From Gammaproteobacteria bacterium (GTDB lineage Bacteria > Pseudomonadota > Gammaproteobacteria > GCA-001735895): DNA of 45,229 nt. The notes under the pieces were generated by a model. It made no database searches, was not told the DNA's origin, and saw only the letters and a list, made by a program, of their open reading frames with translations. Below are positions 33,774 to 43,205 of the stretch, in pieces. Numbering within the stretch: position 1 is the first letter of the stretch; every line of letters starts with the position of its first letter. The position numbers and the translations under genes are program-made. Where the stretch lies: NCBI GenBank assembly GCA_024224415.1, contig JAAENK010000235.1, forward strand, positions 1-45,229, in the 5' to 3' direction.

Positions 33774-36700
33774 GTCCCGCCATCAGTCATCATTGAAGGT
33801 CAAAATCTTTCAGCAGTGCCTCTCTGCCGACCGTGCAGCCCTGCTGCGTCTGCTGAAAAAAACCAGCGGACAGTATAATGAGGCGTTGGAAAAAGCGATA
33901 GAAGAATCTATCCACAAGCGTGAAACACGTGCCTCGAAACGACCTCGTGCGAATTTCAATGCTGACTTACCTTTTGGTAATCACATTGAAGAACTCTCTG
34001 ATGCAATACTGAACAATCAGGTGGTGATTGTATGCGGTGAGACCGGCTCGGGAAAAACCACCCAGCTTCCCCAGCTTTGTATCGATCTGGGATTGGCGGA
34101 TGCCGGTTTAATCGGGCATACCCAGCCACGTCGTATCGCGGCGCAGGCGGTTTGTAGCCGTATTGCCGAAGAGTTAAAAACCGAGGTCGGCACAGCGGTT
34201 GGATACAAAATCCGTTTTCAGGATCGCAGTAGCGACTCGGCCTACATCAAGCTCATGACCGACGGCATTTTACTGGCGGAAACCCAGAGTGATCGTTGGT
34301 TGAATCGATACGCAACCCTGATTATCGACGAAGCCCACGAGCGTAGTCTCAATATCGACCTGCTGCTTGGTTTTATCAAGCAATTGCTACCGCGTCGGCC
34401 TGATCTCAAATTGATCGTAACTTCCGCAACCATCGATCCGCAGTGTTTCGCGACTTACTTCAACGATGCTCCCATTCTCAATATTAGCGGTCGCAGTTAT
34501 GCGGTGGAAATGCGCTATCGGCCGGCAAATGAAGATGACAGGGACAACCTGCAAATACTCTGCGATGCCGTGGAAGAGCTGGATGCTGTCGCGCGCGAAG
34601 ACATGCTGGTGTTCTTTCCCGGTGAGCGACAAATCCGTGAAGCCGAGGAAAAGCTTGGTAAAAAATTCAGTCGTGATTATGACATACTGCCTTTGTATGC
34701 GCGGCTTAATGCGGCCGAACAACGCCGCATTTTTCAAGCCCATAGCAAACGCCGTATCGTGCTCGCAACCAATGTAGCGGAGACTTCGTTAACCGTGCCC
34801 GGCATTCGCTATGTCATCGATACCGGTCTGGCGCGACTGTCGAGATATTCCTGGCGGGCGCGTGTGCAACGCTTACCCATCGAAAAAATTTCGCAGGCTT
34901 CGGCTAATCAGCGTAGTGGGCGTTGCGGTCGGCTTGCGCCGGGTATCTGCATTCGGCTTTATGACGAGGAAGATTTCACTTCACGTGCCAAATTTACCGA
35001 GGCCGAAATTCTGCGTAGCAACCTGGCGTCGGTCATTTTGCAGATGAACGATTTGAAGCTCGGCACGATTCACGAATTCGACTTCATCGAAAGTCCTGAT
35101 AGCCGCCTAATCAACGATGGCTATCGATTGTTGTTTGAACTTGGCGCTACCGATAACGAAGACCGCATTTTAAAACACGGACACCGCATCGCCGGGCTGC
35201 CGCTGGATCCTCGTCTGGCGCATATGTTAATCCGGGCGCAGACGCTGAATTGCCTGAATGAAATGCTCATCATCGTCAGCGCGCTATCGGTACAGGATCC
35301 ACGCAGCGCAGCGGAAGAGAAACGACAGGCGGCGAATGAAAAATATCAACTCTGGCAAAATAATAATTCCGATTTTTTATTCTGGATCGCGTTATGGAAG
35401 TCGTTGGCTGAGCAGCGGGCCGAGCTAAGTCGCAACCAGTTTTCACGATGGTGCAGAAAGCATTACCTGTCATATTCACGGCTCCGCGAATGGCAGGATA
35501 TTTACCAGCAACTCAACCAACAGCTCAAATCGTTGAAATATCGGTTTAACACTACCGAGGCGGAAGCGGACAGCATTCATCGATGCATTTTTAGCGGTAT
35601 CCCCAGCCACATTGCCAGTTTTGATAAGGATACCCAGTTTCAGGCCACCCGTGGCCGACGCTTGCGAATTTTTCCCGCCTCTACGCTGGCGAAACAGACG
35701 CCGAAGTGGATTATGGCATTTTCGTTGATCGAAACCCGTCAGCTATACGCTCATGCGGTAGCACGGTTTAACCCACAGTGGGCGATGCAGGACGCCAGCC
35801 AGTTGCACCAGTACGAATACTATGAACCACATTGGCAATCCCGCCAGGGGCGCGTTGCCGCGTTTCGAAACACGCGCATTTACGGCCTGTTGATCGAAGG
35901 CGGTAAGCGTATCAATTTCGCTGCCATCGAGCCGAAGCAATCACGCCAGATATTTATTCAAAACGCGTTGGTCGAGGGTGACTACGTTACCCGAATCGAA
36001 GTTATTATTGCCAACCGTAAGCTCGTCGAGCATTACCGCCAACAGGAAGACAAATATCGCCGACGCGATATACTTTTGAGTGATCGCCTGCTCTACGAAT
36101 TCTACGATACGAGATTGCCAGCCGAGGCAGTCGACGCGCCGAGTTTCGAAGCCTGGGTAAAGCAGCAATCCTCGGTACAGATCGACAACTTGCGTTTTCT
36201 TGCCAGTGATATTGCCGATGACTCGGTGGATGCCGAGAAAGTGGAAGGATTTCCCGAACTAATAGAGCTGCGAGACCAAACTTTAAAACTCGATTACCTG
36301 TTCGAACCCGGCAATGAATTCGATGGCGTAACTGTTGCTCTGCCACTAGCGCTATTAAATCAGTTTAAGGAAGCAGATTTTGACCGGCTGGTGCCTGGCT
36401 TATTACCGGAAAAAGTCGAAGCTTTAATCCGAAGCCTGCCGCGTAAGTTGCGTAAAAATTTTGTACCGGTCAATGAATTCACCAGCGCCTGTATGCAACG
36501 CATGGATACCGATGCCGATTTACTGGTATCGATACAACAGTCCTTGCGTGCTATGACCGGCGTGACTATAGACCTCGACGAATGGCGTGGCGTCACGCTG
36601 GAAACCCACTTCCAGATGCATTATGCACTGTATGACGGTAAAAGCTGCATTGCACGCTCGCATAATCTGGTTGAATTACAGCAACAATTTGGCGAGCATG

Positions 36701-37602
36701 CACGAACTCAGTTCGAGCACCATCTACAGCATCATGAAAGCCTGGCGCGTAGCGGGCTTGACGACTGGGATTTTGATCGGTTGCCCGAGCATGTCACGCT
36801 ACAACCAAGCGGCCAGTCACTGCGCGCCTACCCGGCGTTGGTAGACTACGAAGACTCGGTGGCTATCGAATTGTTCGAAACTCGCGCCGATGCCGATTTT
36901 TATCATGCCAGCGGTATCGCCCGTCTGTTTTACCTGCAACTGGATGACAGTATTAAATATCTGAATAAAAATCTACCCAGGATCGAGCAGACTGCGCTGA
37001 TGTATAGCGCGATGGGGACACGTACCGAATTGTTGGCAGACCTCATTATGGCAACCGTGTTTAGTTGTTTCCTTGATGGGGAGTTGCCCCAGTCCCGGGA
37101 GGAATTTAACGACAGCTTGCAGGAAAATCACCAGCAATTTGTTAGCACGGCCAATAAATTGGCGGAACTGGTTCATCAGGTTCTGGCTTTGAAACAGGAT
37201 GTGCGTAGCCGGCTTGATAGCCTGGATTTGCCGGAAGTTCACCGTGATGACATAACTGAGCAACTACAGGGCTTGATATACCCAGAGTTTATACGCGATA
37301 TCCCGACGCTCCAGTTATCACGCCTGCCAGCTTATTTGCAGGGCATACTCAGGCGTATGCAAAATTTTAAACCTGGTTCGCAACGGCTCAATAAGCAGCT
37401 CGAAACCATTCAGGTCTATCAACAACAGTATCAGCAGTTTTACCAGCAGGAGTGCTACGATTACCAGAAACTGGATGCGTTACGCTGGATGATCGAAGAA
37501 TTTCGTATCGGTTGTTTCGCGCAACCAATGAAAACCCGCTTTCCGGTATCGGAGAAGAAGATCGAAAAGCACATTTCCACCATAGAGGTTTATTTTGACT
37601 AG
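33772..37602 (+). CDS. hrpA: ATP-dependent RNA helicase HrpA
   Basis: The 1276-residue DEAH-box helicase has CGETGSGKTTQLP (motif I), TQPRRIAAQAV (Ia), IIDEAHERSLNID (II), VTSATID (III), NVAETSLTVPG and QRSGRCGRLAPG (VI), all within the first 430 residues. The winged-helix, ratchet and OB-type domains follow, then the long HrpA-only C-terminal half. E. coli HrpA acts on mRNA processing and rescues collided ribosomes. Length is near the usual 1300. The start ATG overlaps the start of the opposite metalloprotein gene by two bases, so its promoter must lie inside that gene. Confidence 0.97.
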   Translation: MSRHQSSLKVKIFQQCLSADRAALLRLLKKTSGQYNEALEKAIEESIHKRETRASKRPRANFNADLPFGNHIEELSDAILNNQVVIVCGETGSGKTTQLPQLCIDLGLADAGLIGHTQPRRIAAQAVCSRIAEELKTEVGTAVGYKIRFQDRSSDSAYIKLMTDGILLAETQSDRWLNRYATLIIDEAHERSLNIDLLLGFIKQLLPRRPDLKLIVTSATIDPQCFATYFNDAPILNISGRSYAVEMRYRPANEDDRDNLQILCDAVEELDAVAREDMLVFFPGERQIREAEEKLGKKFSRDYDILPLYARLNAAEQRRIFQAHSKRRIVLATNVAETSLTVPGIRYVIDTGLARLSRYSWRARVQRLPIEKISQASANQRSGRCGRLAPGICIRLYDEEDFTSRAKFTEAEILRSNLASVILQMNDLKLGTIHEFDFIESPDSRLINDGYRLLFELGATDNEDRILKHGHRIAGLPLDPRLAHMLIRAQTLNCLNEMLIIVSALSVQDPRSAAEEKRQAANEKYQLWQNNNSDFLFWIALWKSLAEQRAELSRNQFSRWCRKHYLSYSRLREWQDIYQQLNQQLKSLKYRFNTTEAEADSIHRCIFSGIPSHIASFDKDTQFQATRGRRLRIFPASTLAKQTPKWIMAFSLIETRQLYAHAVARFNPQWAMQDASQLHQYEYYEPHWQSRQGRVAAFRNTRIYGLLIEGGKRINFAAIEPKQSRQIFIQNALVEGDYVTRIEVIIANRKLVEHYRQQEDKYRRRDILLSDRLLYEFYDTRLPAEAVDAPSFEAWVKQQSSVQIDNLRFLASDIADDSVDAEKVEGFPELIELRDQTLKLDYLFEPGNEFDGVTVALPLALLNQFKEADFDRLVPGLLPEKVEALIRSLPRKLRKNFVPVNEFTSACMQRMDTDADLLVSIQQSLRAMTGVTIDLDEWRGVTLETHFQMHYALYDGKSCIARSHNLVELQQQFGEHARTQFEHHLQHHESLARSGLDDWDFDRLPEHVTLQPSGQSLRAYPALVDYEDSVAIELFETRADADFYHASGIARLFYLQLDDSIKYLNKNLPRIEQTALMYSAMGTRTELLADLIMATVFSCFLDGELPQSREEFNDSLQENHQQFVSTANKLAELVHQVLALKQDVRSRLDSLDLPEVHRDDITEQLQGLIYPEFIRDIPTLQLSRLPAYLQGILRRMQNFKPGSQRLNKQLETIQVYQQQYQQFYQQECYDYQKLDALRWMIEEFRIGCFAQPMKTRFPVSEKKIEKHISTIEVYFD

Positions 37603-38752
37603 CAGCAAAGTCCAACATTCGAACAGATTAATGCTCACCCCGCAGGGCGAGTTTGAGCTTCAACGTGTGCCTCACAATCCTCAATTACAGGCATGGGATG
37701 CTGCAGATTTGTATTTACTGAAGCACATCGATGAGTCTCGGTTACTATCGCGGCAATGCCGAATCATGCTGGTAAACGATAGTTTTGCCGCACTAAGTGT
37801 GGCCCTGGCAGATTATAGTCCCACCATGGTTAATGATTCATTTCTTGCAGAGCAAGCCTTGTCGAAAAACCTGATATTCAATGGATATGCGCCAGATCTA
37901 GTCGATTTCAATACTGGTATCGACTTGCCCAGACATGAATTTGATCTGATATTAATCAAGATTCCAAAGTCGATTGCTCTGCTGGAACACCAACTTTATT
38001 CACTGCGGAGCTCGATTGGTTTTGAAACCAGAGTTATCGCTGCGGGCATGACGCGATCCATCCACAGTTCTACCTTAGAGCTATTTGAAACAATATTAGG
38101 GCCAACCACGACATCGCTGGCCTGGAAGAAGGCGAGACTGATCCATGTAATGCGAGATCAGTCCCTTAATCAGGGGCAGAGCCCTTTTCCCGATTGCTTT
38201 GTTGTCGAAGCAGGTCGGGAATTCACTATTTGTAATCATGCTAATCTTTTCAGCAGGAAGGGGCTGGATAACGGCAGTCGGCTGTTGATAGAAAATATAC
38301 CGATATCTGAGCACTACCAAAAAATTGTCGATCTGGGCTGCGGCAATGGCATACTCGGCCTCATCGCCGCCTCACTCAATCCACAGGCTGGATTATTGTT
38401 TACCGATGAATCTTACTCGGCGATTGCTTCCGCTCAGTTAAATTTTAAAGCAGCCTACACGGGTAATAGGGAGGCCGATTTCAGGGTCACTGATTGTCTG
38501 CAGGGAGTTGACGAAAACTCCATTGATCTGGTGCTAAACAACCCACCTTTCCATCAACAGCATAGTCTGGGCGATACCATTGCCTGGCAAATGTTTGTCG
38601 AAGCGCGTAGAGTTTTGAAAACCGGTGGTGAGTTATGGCTGGTCGGTAATCGACATCTGGCCTATCACGCCAAACTGAAGAAAATATTCGGCAACTGTAC
38701 GCAGGTTGCAGGCAATCGTAAGTTTGTCGTATTAAAAGCCCTGAAACGTTAG
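37595..38752 (+). CDS. rlmG: 23S rRNA (guanine-1835-N2) methyltransferase RlmG
   Basis: The 385-residue protein aligns along its length with E. coli RlmG: PQLQAWDAADLYLL at the front, LGPTTTSLAWKKARLI at the duplicated-domain end, HANLFSRKGLD, then the SAM motif IVDLGCGNGILG and the catalytic LNNPPFHQQHSL. It methylates G1835 of 23S rRNA. The TTG at 37595 has AGAGG seven bases upstream and overlaps hrpA by 8 bases. The ATG at 37631 fits the E. coli length equally well but has no ribosome site. Confidence 0.94.
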   Translation: MTSSKVQHSNRLMLTPQGEFELQRVPHNPQLQAWDAADLYLLKHIDESRLLSRQCRIMLVNDSFAALSVALADYSPTMVNDSFLAEQALSKNLIFNGYAPDLVDFNTGIDLPRHEFDLILIKIPKSIALLEHQLYSLRSSIGFETRVIAAGMTRSIHSSTLELFETILGPTTTSLAWKKARLIHVMRDQSLNQGQSPFPDCFVVEAGREFTICNHANLFSRKGLDNGSRLLIENIPISEHYQKIVDLGCGNGILGLIAASLNPQAGLLFTDESYSAIASAQLNFKAAYTGNREADFRVTDCLQGVDENSIDLVLNNPPFHQQHSLGDTIAWQMFVEARRVLKTGGELWLVGNRHLAYHAKLKKIFGNCTQVAGNRKFVVLKALKR

Positions 38753-38757
38753 AACCA

Positions 38758-39963
38758 TTAGTTCTGTACGATGTCGTTGCTGGTTTTTGGAAAAGTCCGC
38801 GAACCCTCGTAAACTATTTGCCAGCGATCCGGGAATTTACGCCAGTAAATCTCTTTGGGGGAGACTAAATCGAGGTTATTGCTGGCATAATTTTGTTCAT
38901 ACTGCATCAGCACCAGATCATCTTCACCGGGGTAGATAAAAATACTGAGGTCACTGTATTCGACTTTTACCTGGGTTTTCTTGCGATTTACCCAGCGCTT
39001 GTGACCATCCCAGTTTTTGAAATTACGCCCGTAGGCGAGAAACTCAGTTTTTGAATAATGCTGTCGATAGCGTTCATGATCGAGGCTTTCCCAGTCACCA
39101 ATCCAGCCACTTAAAGTCTTTAGCCATTGTTTGCGCCTGGTCTGCCATTGGTCGTAGGATAACCAGTTTACCTGTTCGGTGACGACTACAGGAGTATGTA
39201 GCTCGGTACTTACATATTGATCGATGTGCAGAAAGTCTGGATTGCTGACAACAATGCAGCCGTTACTGGCCCAGGGGGAGCGGTTGTAGGTATACGAGGG
39301 TGTGCCATGAATCCAGATACCGCCACCGGTGCGATTTTTTCGTACATCCCAGACATTGGGATAGCTGATCGGGAATGCGCCTTTGCCGTATAAATCGGGG
39401 AGTTCTTTATCCTCTATAAACTTGGTGACATGGTAAATGCCAATCGGTGTTTTCTGGTCGCCACGTTTTTGTTTACCCCAGCCCTTGAGACCGATGGTAA
39501 TAAAATAATCGGTCTCAAGCACCGGTGTACCCTGTTCGTTACTGTAAACATAAATACGTGAACTTTGTTGATCTACCAGTATCACATAAGGCTGATTCTC
39601 GGCAAGGAATAATATGTTCTCAGGATACATGCCGGTGTGGGCATTGCTGGTTTCGTGTTGCCAGCGTTGCTGGATTTCGTAGCGGAAATCGCGTACAGCC
39701 TGATCAACTTCAATACCAGAACCAATATGCTGCAAAGGCCCGGCTTTGGCGAGCAGGAGGTCGGCGTACATCATCTGGCCGAGGCGGCTATGCGGGTATT
39801 GCTTAATCAGGTTGCGGGTGCTGTCGAGGGCCTGGTCGTGATTCAGGCTCTGGATTTCCTTAATCGTGTTGAGGATGGTTTGCTCATAACTATGCTCCGG
39901 GGCTTCGCTGGCCAGCAGGTCAATCGACAATAGCATTAACAGGCAAATCAGGAGATTTCTCAT
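38758..39963 (-). CDS. Periplasmic L,D-transpeptidase (YkuD) with NTF2-like C-terminal domain
   Basis: The 401-residue protein has a signal peptide (LLICLLMLLSIDLLAS), a helical N-terminal region, and a YkuD domain with the catalytic motif IWIHGTPSYTY...ASNGCIVV (His and Cys nucleophile). The C-terminal 120 residues (from about 290) are NTF2/SnoaL-like (FKNWDGHKRWV, IYWRKFPDRWQIVYE), an arrangement seen in Helicobacter Csd6. Such enzymes make or trim 3-3 cross-links or attach proteins in peptidoglycan. Its start overlaps the upstream TPR gene by four bases, and that protein carries a related C-terminal domain. Confidence 0.88.
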   Translation of the reverse strand: MRNLLICLLMLLSIDLLASEAPEHSYEQTILNTIKEIQSLNHDQALDSTRNLIKQYPHSRLGQMMYADLLLAKAGPLQHIGSGIEVDQAVRDFRYEIQQRWQHETSNAHTGMYPENILFLAENQPYVILVDQQSSRIYVYSNEQGTPVLETDYFITIGLKGWGKQKRGDQKTPIGIYHVTKFIEDKELPDLYGKGAFPISYPNVWDVRKNRTGGGIWIHGTPSYTYNRSPWASNGCIVVSNPDFLHIDQYVSTELHTPVVVTEQVNWLSYDQWQTRRKQWLKTLSGWIGDWESLDHERYRQHYSKTEFLAYGRNFKNWDGHKRWVNRKKTQVKVEYSDLSIFIYPGEDDLVLMQYEQNYASNNLDLVSPKEIYWRKFPDRWQIVYEGSRTFPKTSNDIVQN

Positions 39964-40856
39964 AATACAGACAGGACTCTCTCGTCAGTAATTTTCCATT
40001 GTGAGCCAATACGGCGAAAACTAAGCCGTTTCTTCACGCGATCACTATAACTGGGTGAATCGAACGATTGTTTAAAATCAATAATAGCCCGATTATTATT
40101 TTCTGCTCGAACATTAATATCACTTACCCCGATTTTAATAAAACCGGGTCGCATGATACGCTGCCGCCGATGTTCGACCCAGTCACTATGCGTCTGGAAA
40201 TTAGGGCGGTGCTCGGTCGAGTAAAAACTGGTGTAAGTGGCGAAATCCTTATTGCTCCAGGCCCTGGCCCAAAGCTCGATCTGCTGGCTTAGGATTGAAT
40301 TAGTCGACTGCTCTGGTTCGGTACTGGCCAGAGTGACGGTCGTGTTTTGCTGCTCAGGAGGTTCAAGTTGAGTCAGTGCGGCAAGCTCTATTTTATGCGT
40401 GTATTTAGCAGGCTCAGCCGATTCACTCAGTGCACGCCGGTAAGCCTCGCTGGCGATGCCGGTGTAAATCTGGCTCAGGTTTTGATAAGCCGTGGCGTAG
40501 CTATTATGCGTATTAAGCGCCTCGACCAGTAATTTGCTGGCGGCGTCATAGTCACCATTGGCGAGATAAATCATCGCCAGATTATTGCGCGGCTCGGGTA
40601 ATTCAGGATGTTGTCGTATCAGGTTCTGATAAAGATCAGTAGCTCGAGCGGTTTGCCGGTTCATCTGATAGGAATATGCGGTCAGAAATTGAACATCGGG
40701 CCACTGCGGCTTTTGTTTCAGCAGAGATTCCCCGGCTTCTATGGCCGAGGTAAACTTTTTTCCTGCCACCAGAGCCCGTAAATCATCGATGGCCCCAGCC
40801 GTTACCGGACCGGGAATAGCACAAAAGAGAGCTAAAAGAATTATTAAACGACGCAT
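39960..40856 (-). CDS. Periplasmic TPR protein with NTF2-like C-terminal domain, partner of the L,D-transpeptidase
   Basis: From the ATG at 40856 the 298-residue protein has a clean signal peptide (RRLIILLALFCAIPGPVTAG) and three TPR-like repeats (LTAYSYQMNRQTARATDLYQ and following). Its C-terminal domain resembles that of the adjacent L,D-transpeptidase, sharing W...K.FA.Y..FYS, W..HR, VSDI, FKQSF.S, LSFRRIGSQWKI. The ORF track's start (40913) adds a second hydrophobic stretch and leaves 3 bases to the divergent xni-like gene. The domain sharing and overlap suggest the pair act together on peptidoglycan; an enzyme activity is not seen. Confidence 0.85.
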   Translation of the reverse strand: MRRLIILLALFCAIPGPVTAGAIDDLRALVAGKKFTSAIEAGESLLKQKPQWPDVQFLTAYSYQMNRQTARATDLYQNLIRQHPELPEPRNNLAMIYLANGDYDAASKLLVEALNTHNSYATAYQNLSQIYTGIASEAYRRALSESAEPAKYTHKIELAALTQLEPPEQQNTTVTLASTEPEQSTNSILSQQIELWARAWSNKDFATYTSFYSTEHRPNFQTHSDWVEHRRQRIMRPGFIKIGVSDINVRAENNNRAIIDFKQSFDSPSYSDRVKKRLSFRRIGSQWKITDERVLSVL

Positions 40857-40916
40857 TGCCTTGACAATCAACCAAACTGCAAAGGAGTATAACAAATATA
40901 TTCCAGGGCACATCCA

Positions 40917-41810
40917 TTGAAACTATATCTGGTCGACTCCAGCATTTTTATATTCAAAGCCTGGTTTGCGCAAAAAGGTGCACAGAGCAATCTGCGAGGT
41001 GAACCCAACCATGCATTTATCGGCTTTAGTGATTTCACCTATCGTCTGCTCACCGAAGTTGTGCCGAGCAAGCTGGTATTTGCATTTGACGAAAGCCTCA
41101 AACAATCCTCGCGTAAACAGATTTATCCCGCCTATAAAGCCAATCGCACACCAGTGCCGATTGAACTCAAACGTCAATTTGGCTGGTGCCAACAATGGGT
41201 TGAACACCTCGGTTTTAGCAAAGCGGTGAGTCAATACTGGGAAGCAGATGATTTGATCGGCACCCTGGCGATGCAGCATCGATCGGCAGAACTGCCGATA
41301 GTAATTTTAACCGCAGACAAGGATTTGACCCAGCTCATCCACGAGGGCGATTTGTGGTGGTCGTTTTACGATAACAAAAAACTCGATTATCGTGGCATTC
41401 GTAAAAAGTACGGTGTCTACCCTGAACAAATCGCCAATCAACTCGCCTTGATGGGGGATAAGGTCGACAATATTCCGGGTGTTCCCTTCGTCGGACAGAA
41501 GACCGCCGCCAATCTGTTGCGCAAGTTTGGTAATTTACAGGCTTTACGTGAAAACCTCGGTGAAGTCTCCAAAATGAAGTTTCGGTACGCGGCGCGAGTG
41601 CAGCAGTCGCTTATTGAGCATGAATCCATCCTCGATGTTTGCGATCGCCTCACGCAAATTAACTGCGCGGTACAAGATGTTGACCAGCTGTCGATCGACC
41701 GTGGCGAAGTTCATCTCGAAAAACTGCGCGATATGATGGAGACTCATGCCATGGATGAGCCGCGTCGACACAAATGGGAAGCACTACTGAGCAAGTGTGA
41801 GCATGGCTAA
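40917..41810 (+). CDS. 5'-3' exonuclease/flap nuclease (Xni/ExoIX-like)
   Basis: The 297-residue protein matches the stand-alone 5'-nuclease domain of DNA polymerase I. Metal-binding acids are in LYLVDSS, VFAFDES, YWEADDLIG, LTADKDLTQL and MGDKVDNIPG. The helix-hairpin-helix (GVPFVGQKTAANLLRKFG) follows. The start is a TTG with AGGG ten bases upstream. The rluE-like gene begins inside its last codons (14-base overlap). E. coli Xni lacks one set of acids; here the ADD and DKD sets are both present, so it may be a fuller nuclease than Xni. Confidence 0.88.
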   Translation: MKLYLVDSSIFIFKAWFAQKGAQSNLRGEPNHAFIGFSDFTYRLLTEVVPSKLVFAFDESLKQSSRKQIYPAYKANRTPVPIELKRQFGWCQQWVEHLGFSKAVSQYWEADDLIGTLAMQHRSAELPIVILTADKDLTQLIHEGDLWWSFYDNKKLDYRGIRKKYGVYPEQIANQLALMGDKVDNIPGVPFVGQKTAANLLRKFGNLQALRENLGEVSKMKFRYAARVQQSLIEHESILDVCDRLTQINCAVQDVDQLSIDRGEVHLEKLRDMMETHAMDEPRRHKWEALLSKCEHG

Positions 41811-42339
41811 AACTATTCTATTCAATAAACCTTTCCAGGTAATCAGCCAGTTTTCACCGATGGATGGCAAGAAAACCCTGGCTGACTATATAGATGTACC
41901 CGGGATTTACCCGGCAGGCAGACTCGATTTCGACAGCGAAGGTTTAATGCTACTAACCGACGATGGTCAGTTGCAGGCGAAAATTTCGCATCCCAAACAC
42001 AAACAGCCGAAATGTTATCTGGCGCAGGTCGAGCAGTTGCCATCGCGCAAAGCACTGGTGGCATTAAGGCGCGGTGTTGAACTTAAAGACGGGGTTACCG
42101 CACCGGCAAAAGTACAACTAGCCGATGAGCCCGAGTGGTTATGGCCGAGAAACCCACCGATACGCGAGCGTCGCGACATCCCCACGCAATGGCTCGAAAT
42201 CGAAATCCACGAGGGTCGTAATCGCCAGGTGCGGCGTATGACAGCTGCAGTTGGTCACCCGACATTACGCCTGATTCGGGTTCGTGTGGCGGACTGGTCA
42301 CTGGACGGGCTCGTACCGGGAGAATGGCGGCAGTTATGA
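41797..42339 (+). CDS. rluE: 23S rRNA pseudouridine synthase RluE
   Basis: The 180-residue protein fits RluE: no S4 domain, an opening TILFNKPFQVISQF, catalytic aspartate in YPAGRLDFDSEGL, and the tract EWLWPRNPPIRERRDIPTQW minus its ends that is characteristic of RluE, then EGRNRQVRRMTAAVGHPTLR. It isomerises U2457 of 23S rRNA. The overlap of 14 bases with the nuclease gene shrinks to 8 if the ATG at 41803 is used. Confidence 0.96.
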   Translation: MSMAKTILFNKPFQVISQFSPMDGKKTLADYIDVPGIYPAGRLDFDSEGLMLLTDDGQLQAKISHPKHKQPKCYLAQVEQLPSRKALVALRRGVELKDGVTAPAKVQLADEPEWLWPRNPPIRERRDIPTQWLEIEIHEGRNRQVRRMTAAVGHPTLRLIRVRVADWSLDGLVPGEWRQL

Positions 42340-43205
42340 ACCTCGTAAACTGGCCCAGTCTGTGTGAAATGATGGCACTACACACGAAAGACTTTTCCGC
42401 CACCAGGGTGCATGGCGGTAACATCAATGAAGCCTGGCATTTGAGTGCCGGTCAACATTCATTTTTTGTTAAAACCAATCATCACAGTCGCCTGGCGATG
42501 TTCGAGGCTGAACAAAAAGGCCTGATCGAAATTCAGGCTAGCAGCGCCATCCGTGTGCCAGTAGTTTATGGTTGTGGTATCGATGGTGATCATTCGTTTA
42601 TATTGATGGAATACCTTAACTTGTCGGGCGGTATAAACGAGCGCATATTCGCTCAACAACTGGCGGCGATGCATAATCACACCAACAACCAGTTTGGATT
42701 CGAAATAGACAACACCATCGGCACCAGCCCGCAAACCAATCGATTTACAGCTAGCTGGGTAGATTTCTGGTGTGATCAGCGGTTGGGGTTGCAGTTAAAG
42801 CTGGCGAGGGAGAATGGGCTGGACAATGGCCTGATCGATGCGGGCGAGCGTCTGAATGAACGAATACAGGTTTTCTACAGCGACTATCAACCCGTGGCTT
42901 CGTTGCTACACGGAGATCTGTGGAGCGGTAACCAGGCTGCGGATGACAGGGATAATCCGGTAATATTCGACCCCGCCTGTTACTACGGCGATCACGAAAC
43001 GGACCTGGCGATGATGGAATTATTCGGCAGGCCCAGTCGGCAATTCTTCGATGTATATCATGAAGTCTTTGCTATCGACAGAGGTTATTCCATACGGCGC
43101 GACCTCTACAATCTCTACCATATCCTCAATCACGCCAATTTATTTGGCGGAGACTACGCCGCTTCAGCGCAGCGTATGATCGATACTTTACTGGCTCAGA
43201 CCTGA
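42324..43205 (+). CDS. Fructosamine-kinase family protein
   Basis: The 293-residue protein has a kinase-like fold with HGGNINEAWHL as phosphate loop, FFVKTN (nucleotide-binding lysine), ILMEYL (hinge), LLHGDLWSGN (catalytic loop) and IFDPACYYGDHETDLAM (metal-binding Asp). Bacterial members phosphorylate sugar-amine adducts formed by glycation, allowing their repair. It overlaps rluE by 16 bases, and its end overlaps the opposite homocysteine methyltransferase gene by 10 bases. Confidence 0.9.
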   Translation: MAAVMNLVNWPSLCEMMALHTKDFSATRVHGGNINEAWHLSAGQHSFFVKTNHHSRLAMFEAEQKGLIEIQASSAIRVPVVYGCGIDGDHSFILMEYLNLSGGINERIFAQQLAAMHNHTNNQFGFEIDNTIGTSPQTNRFTASWVDFWCDQRLGLQLKLARENGLDNGLIDAGERLNERIQVFYSDYQPVASLLHGDLWSGNQAADDRDNPVIFDPACYYGDHETDLAMMELFGRPSRQFFDVYHEVFAIDRGYSIRRDLYNLYHILNHANLFGGDYAASAQRMIDTLLAQT

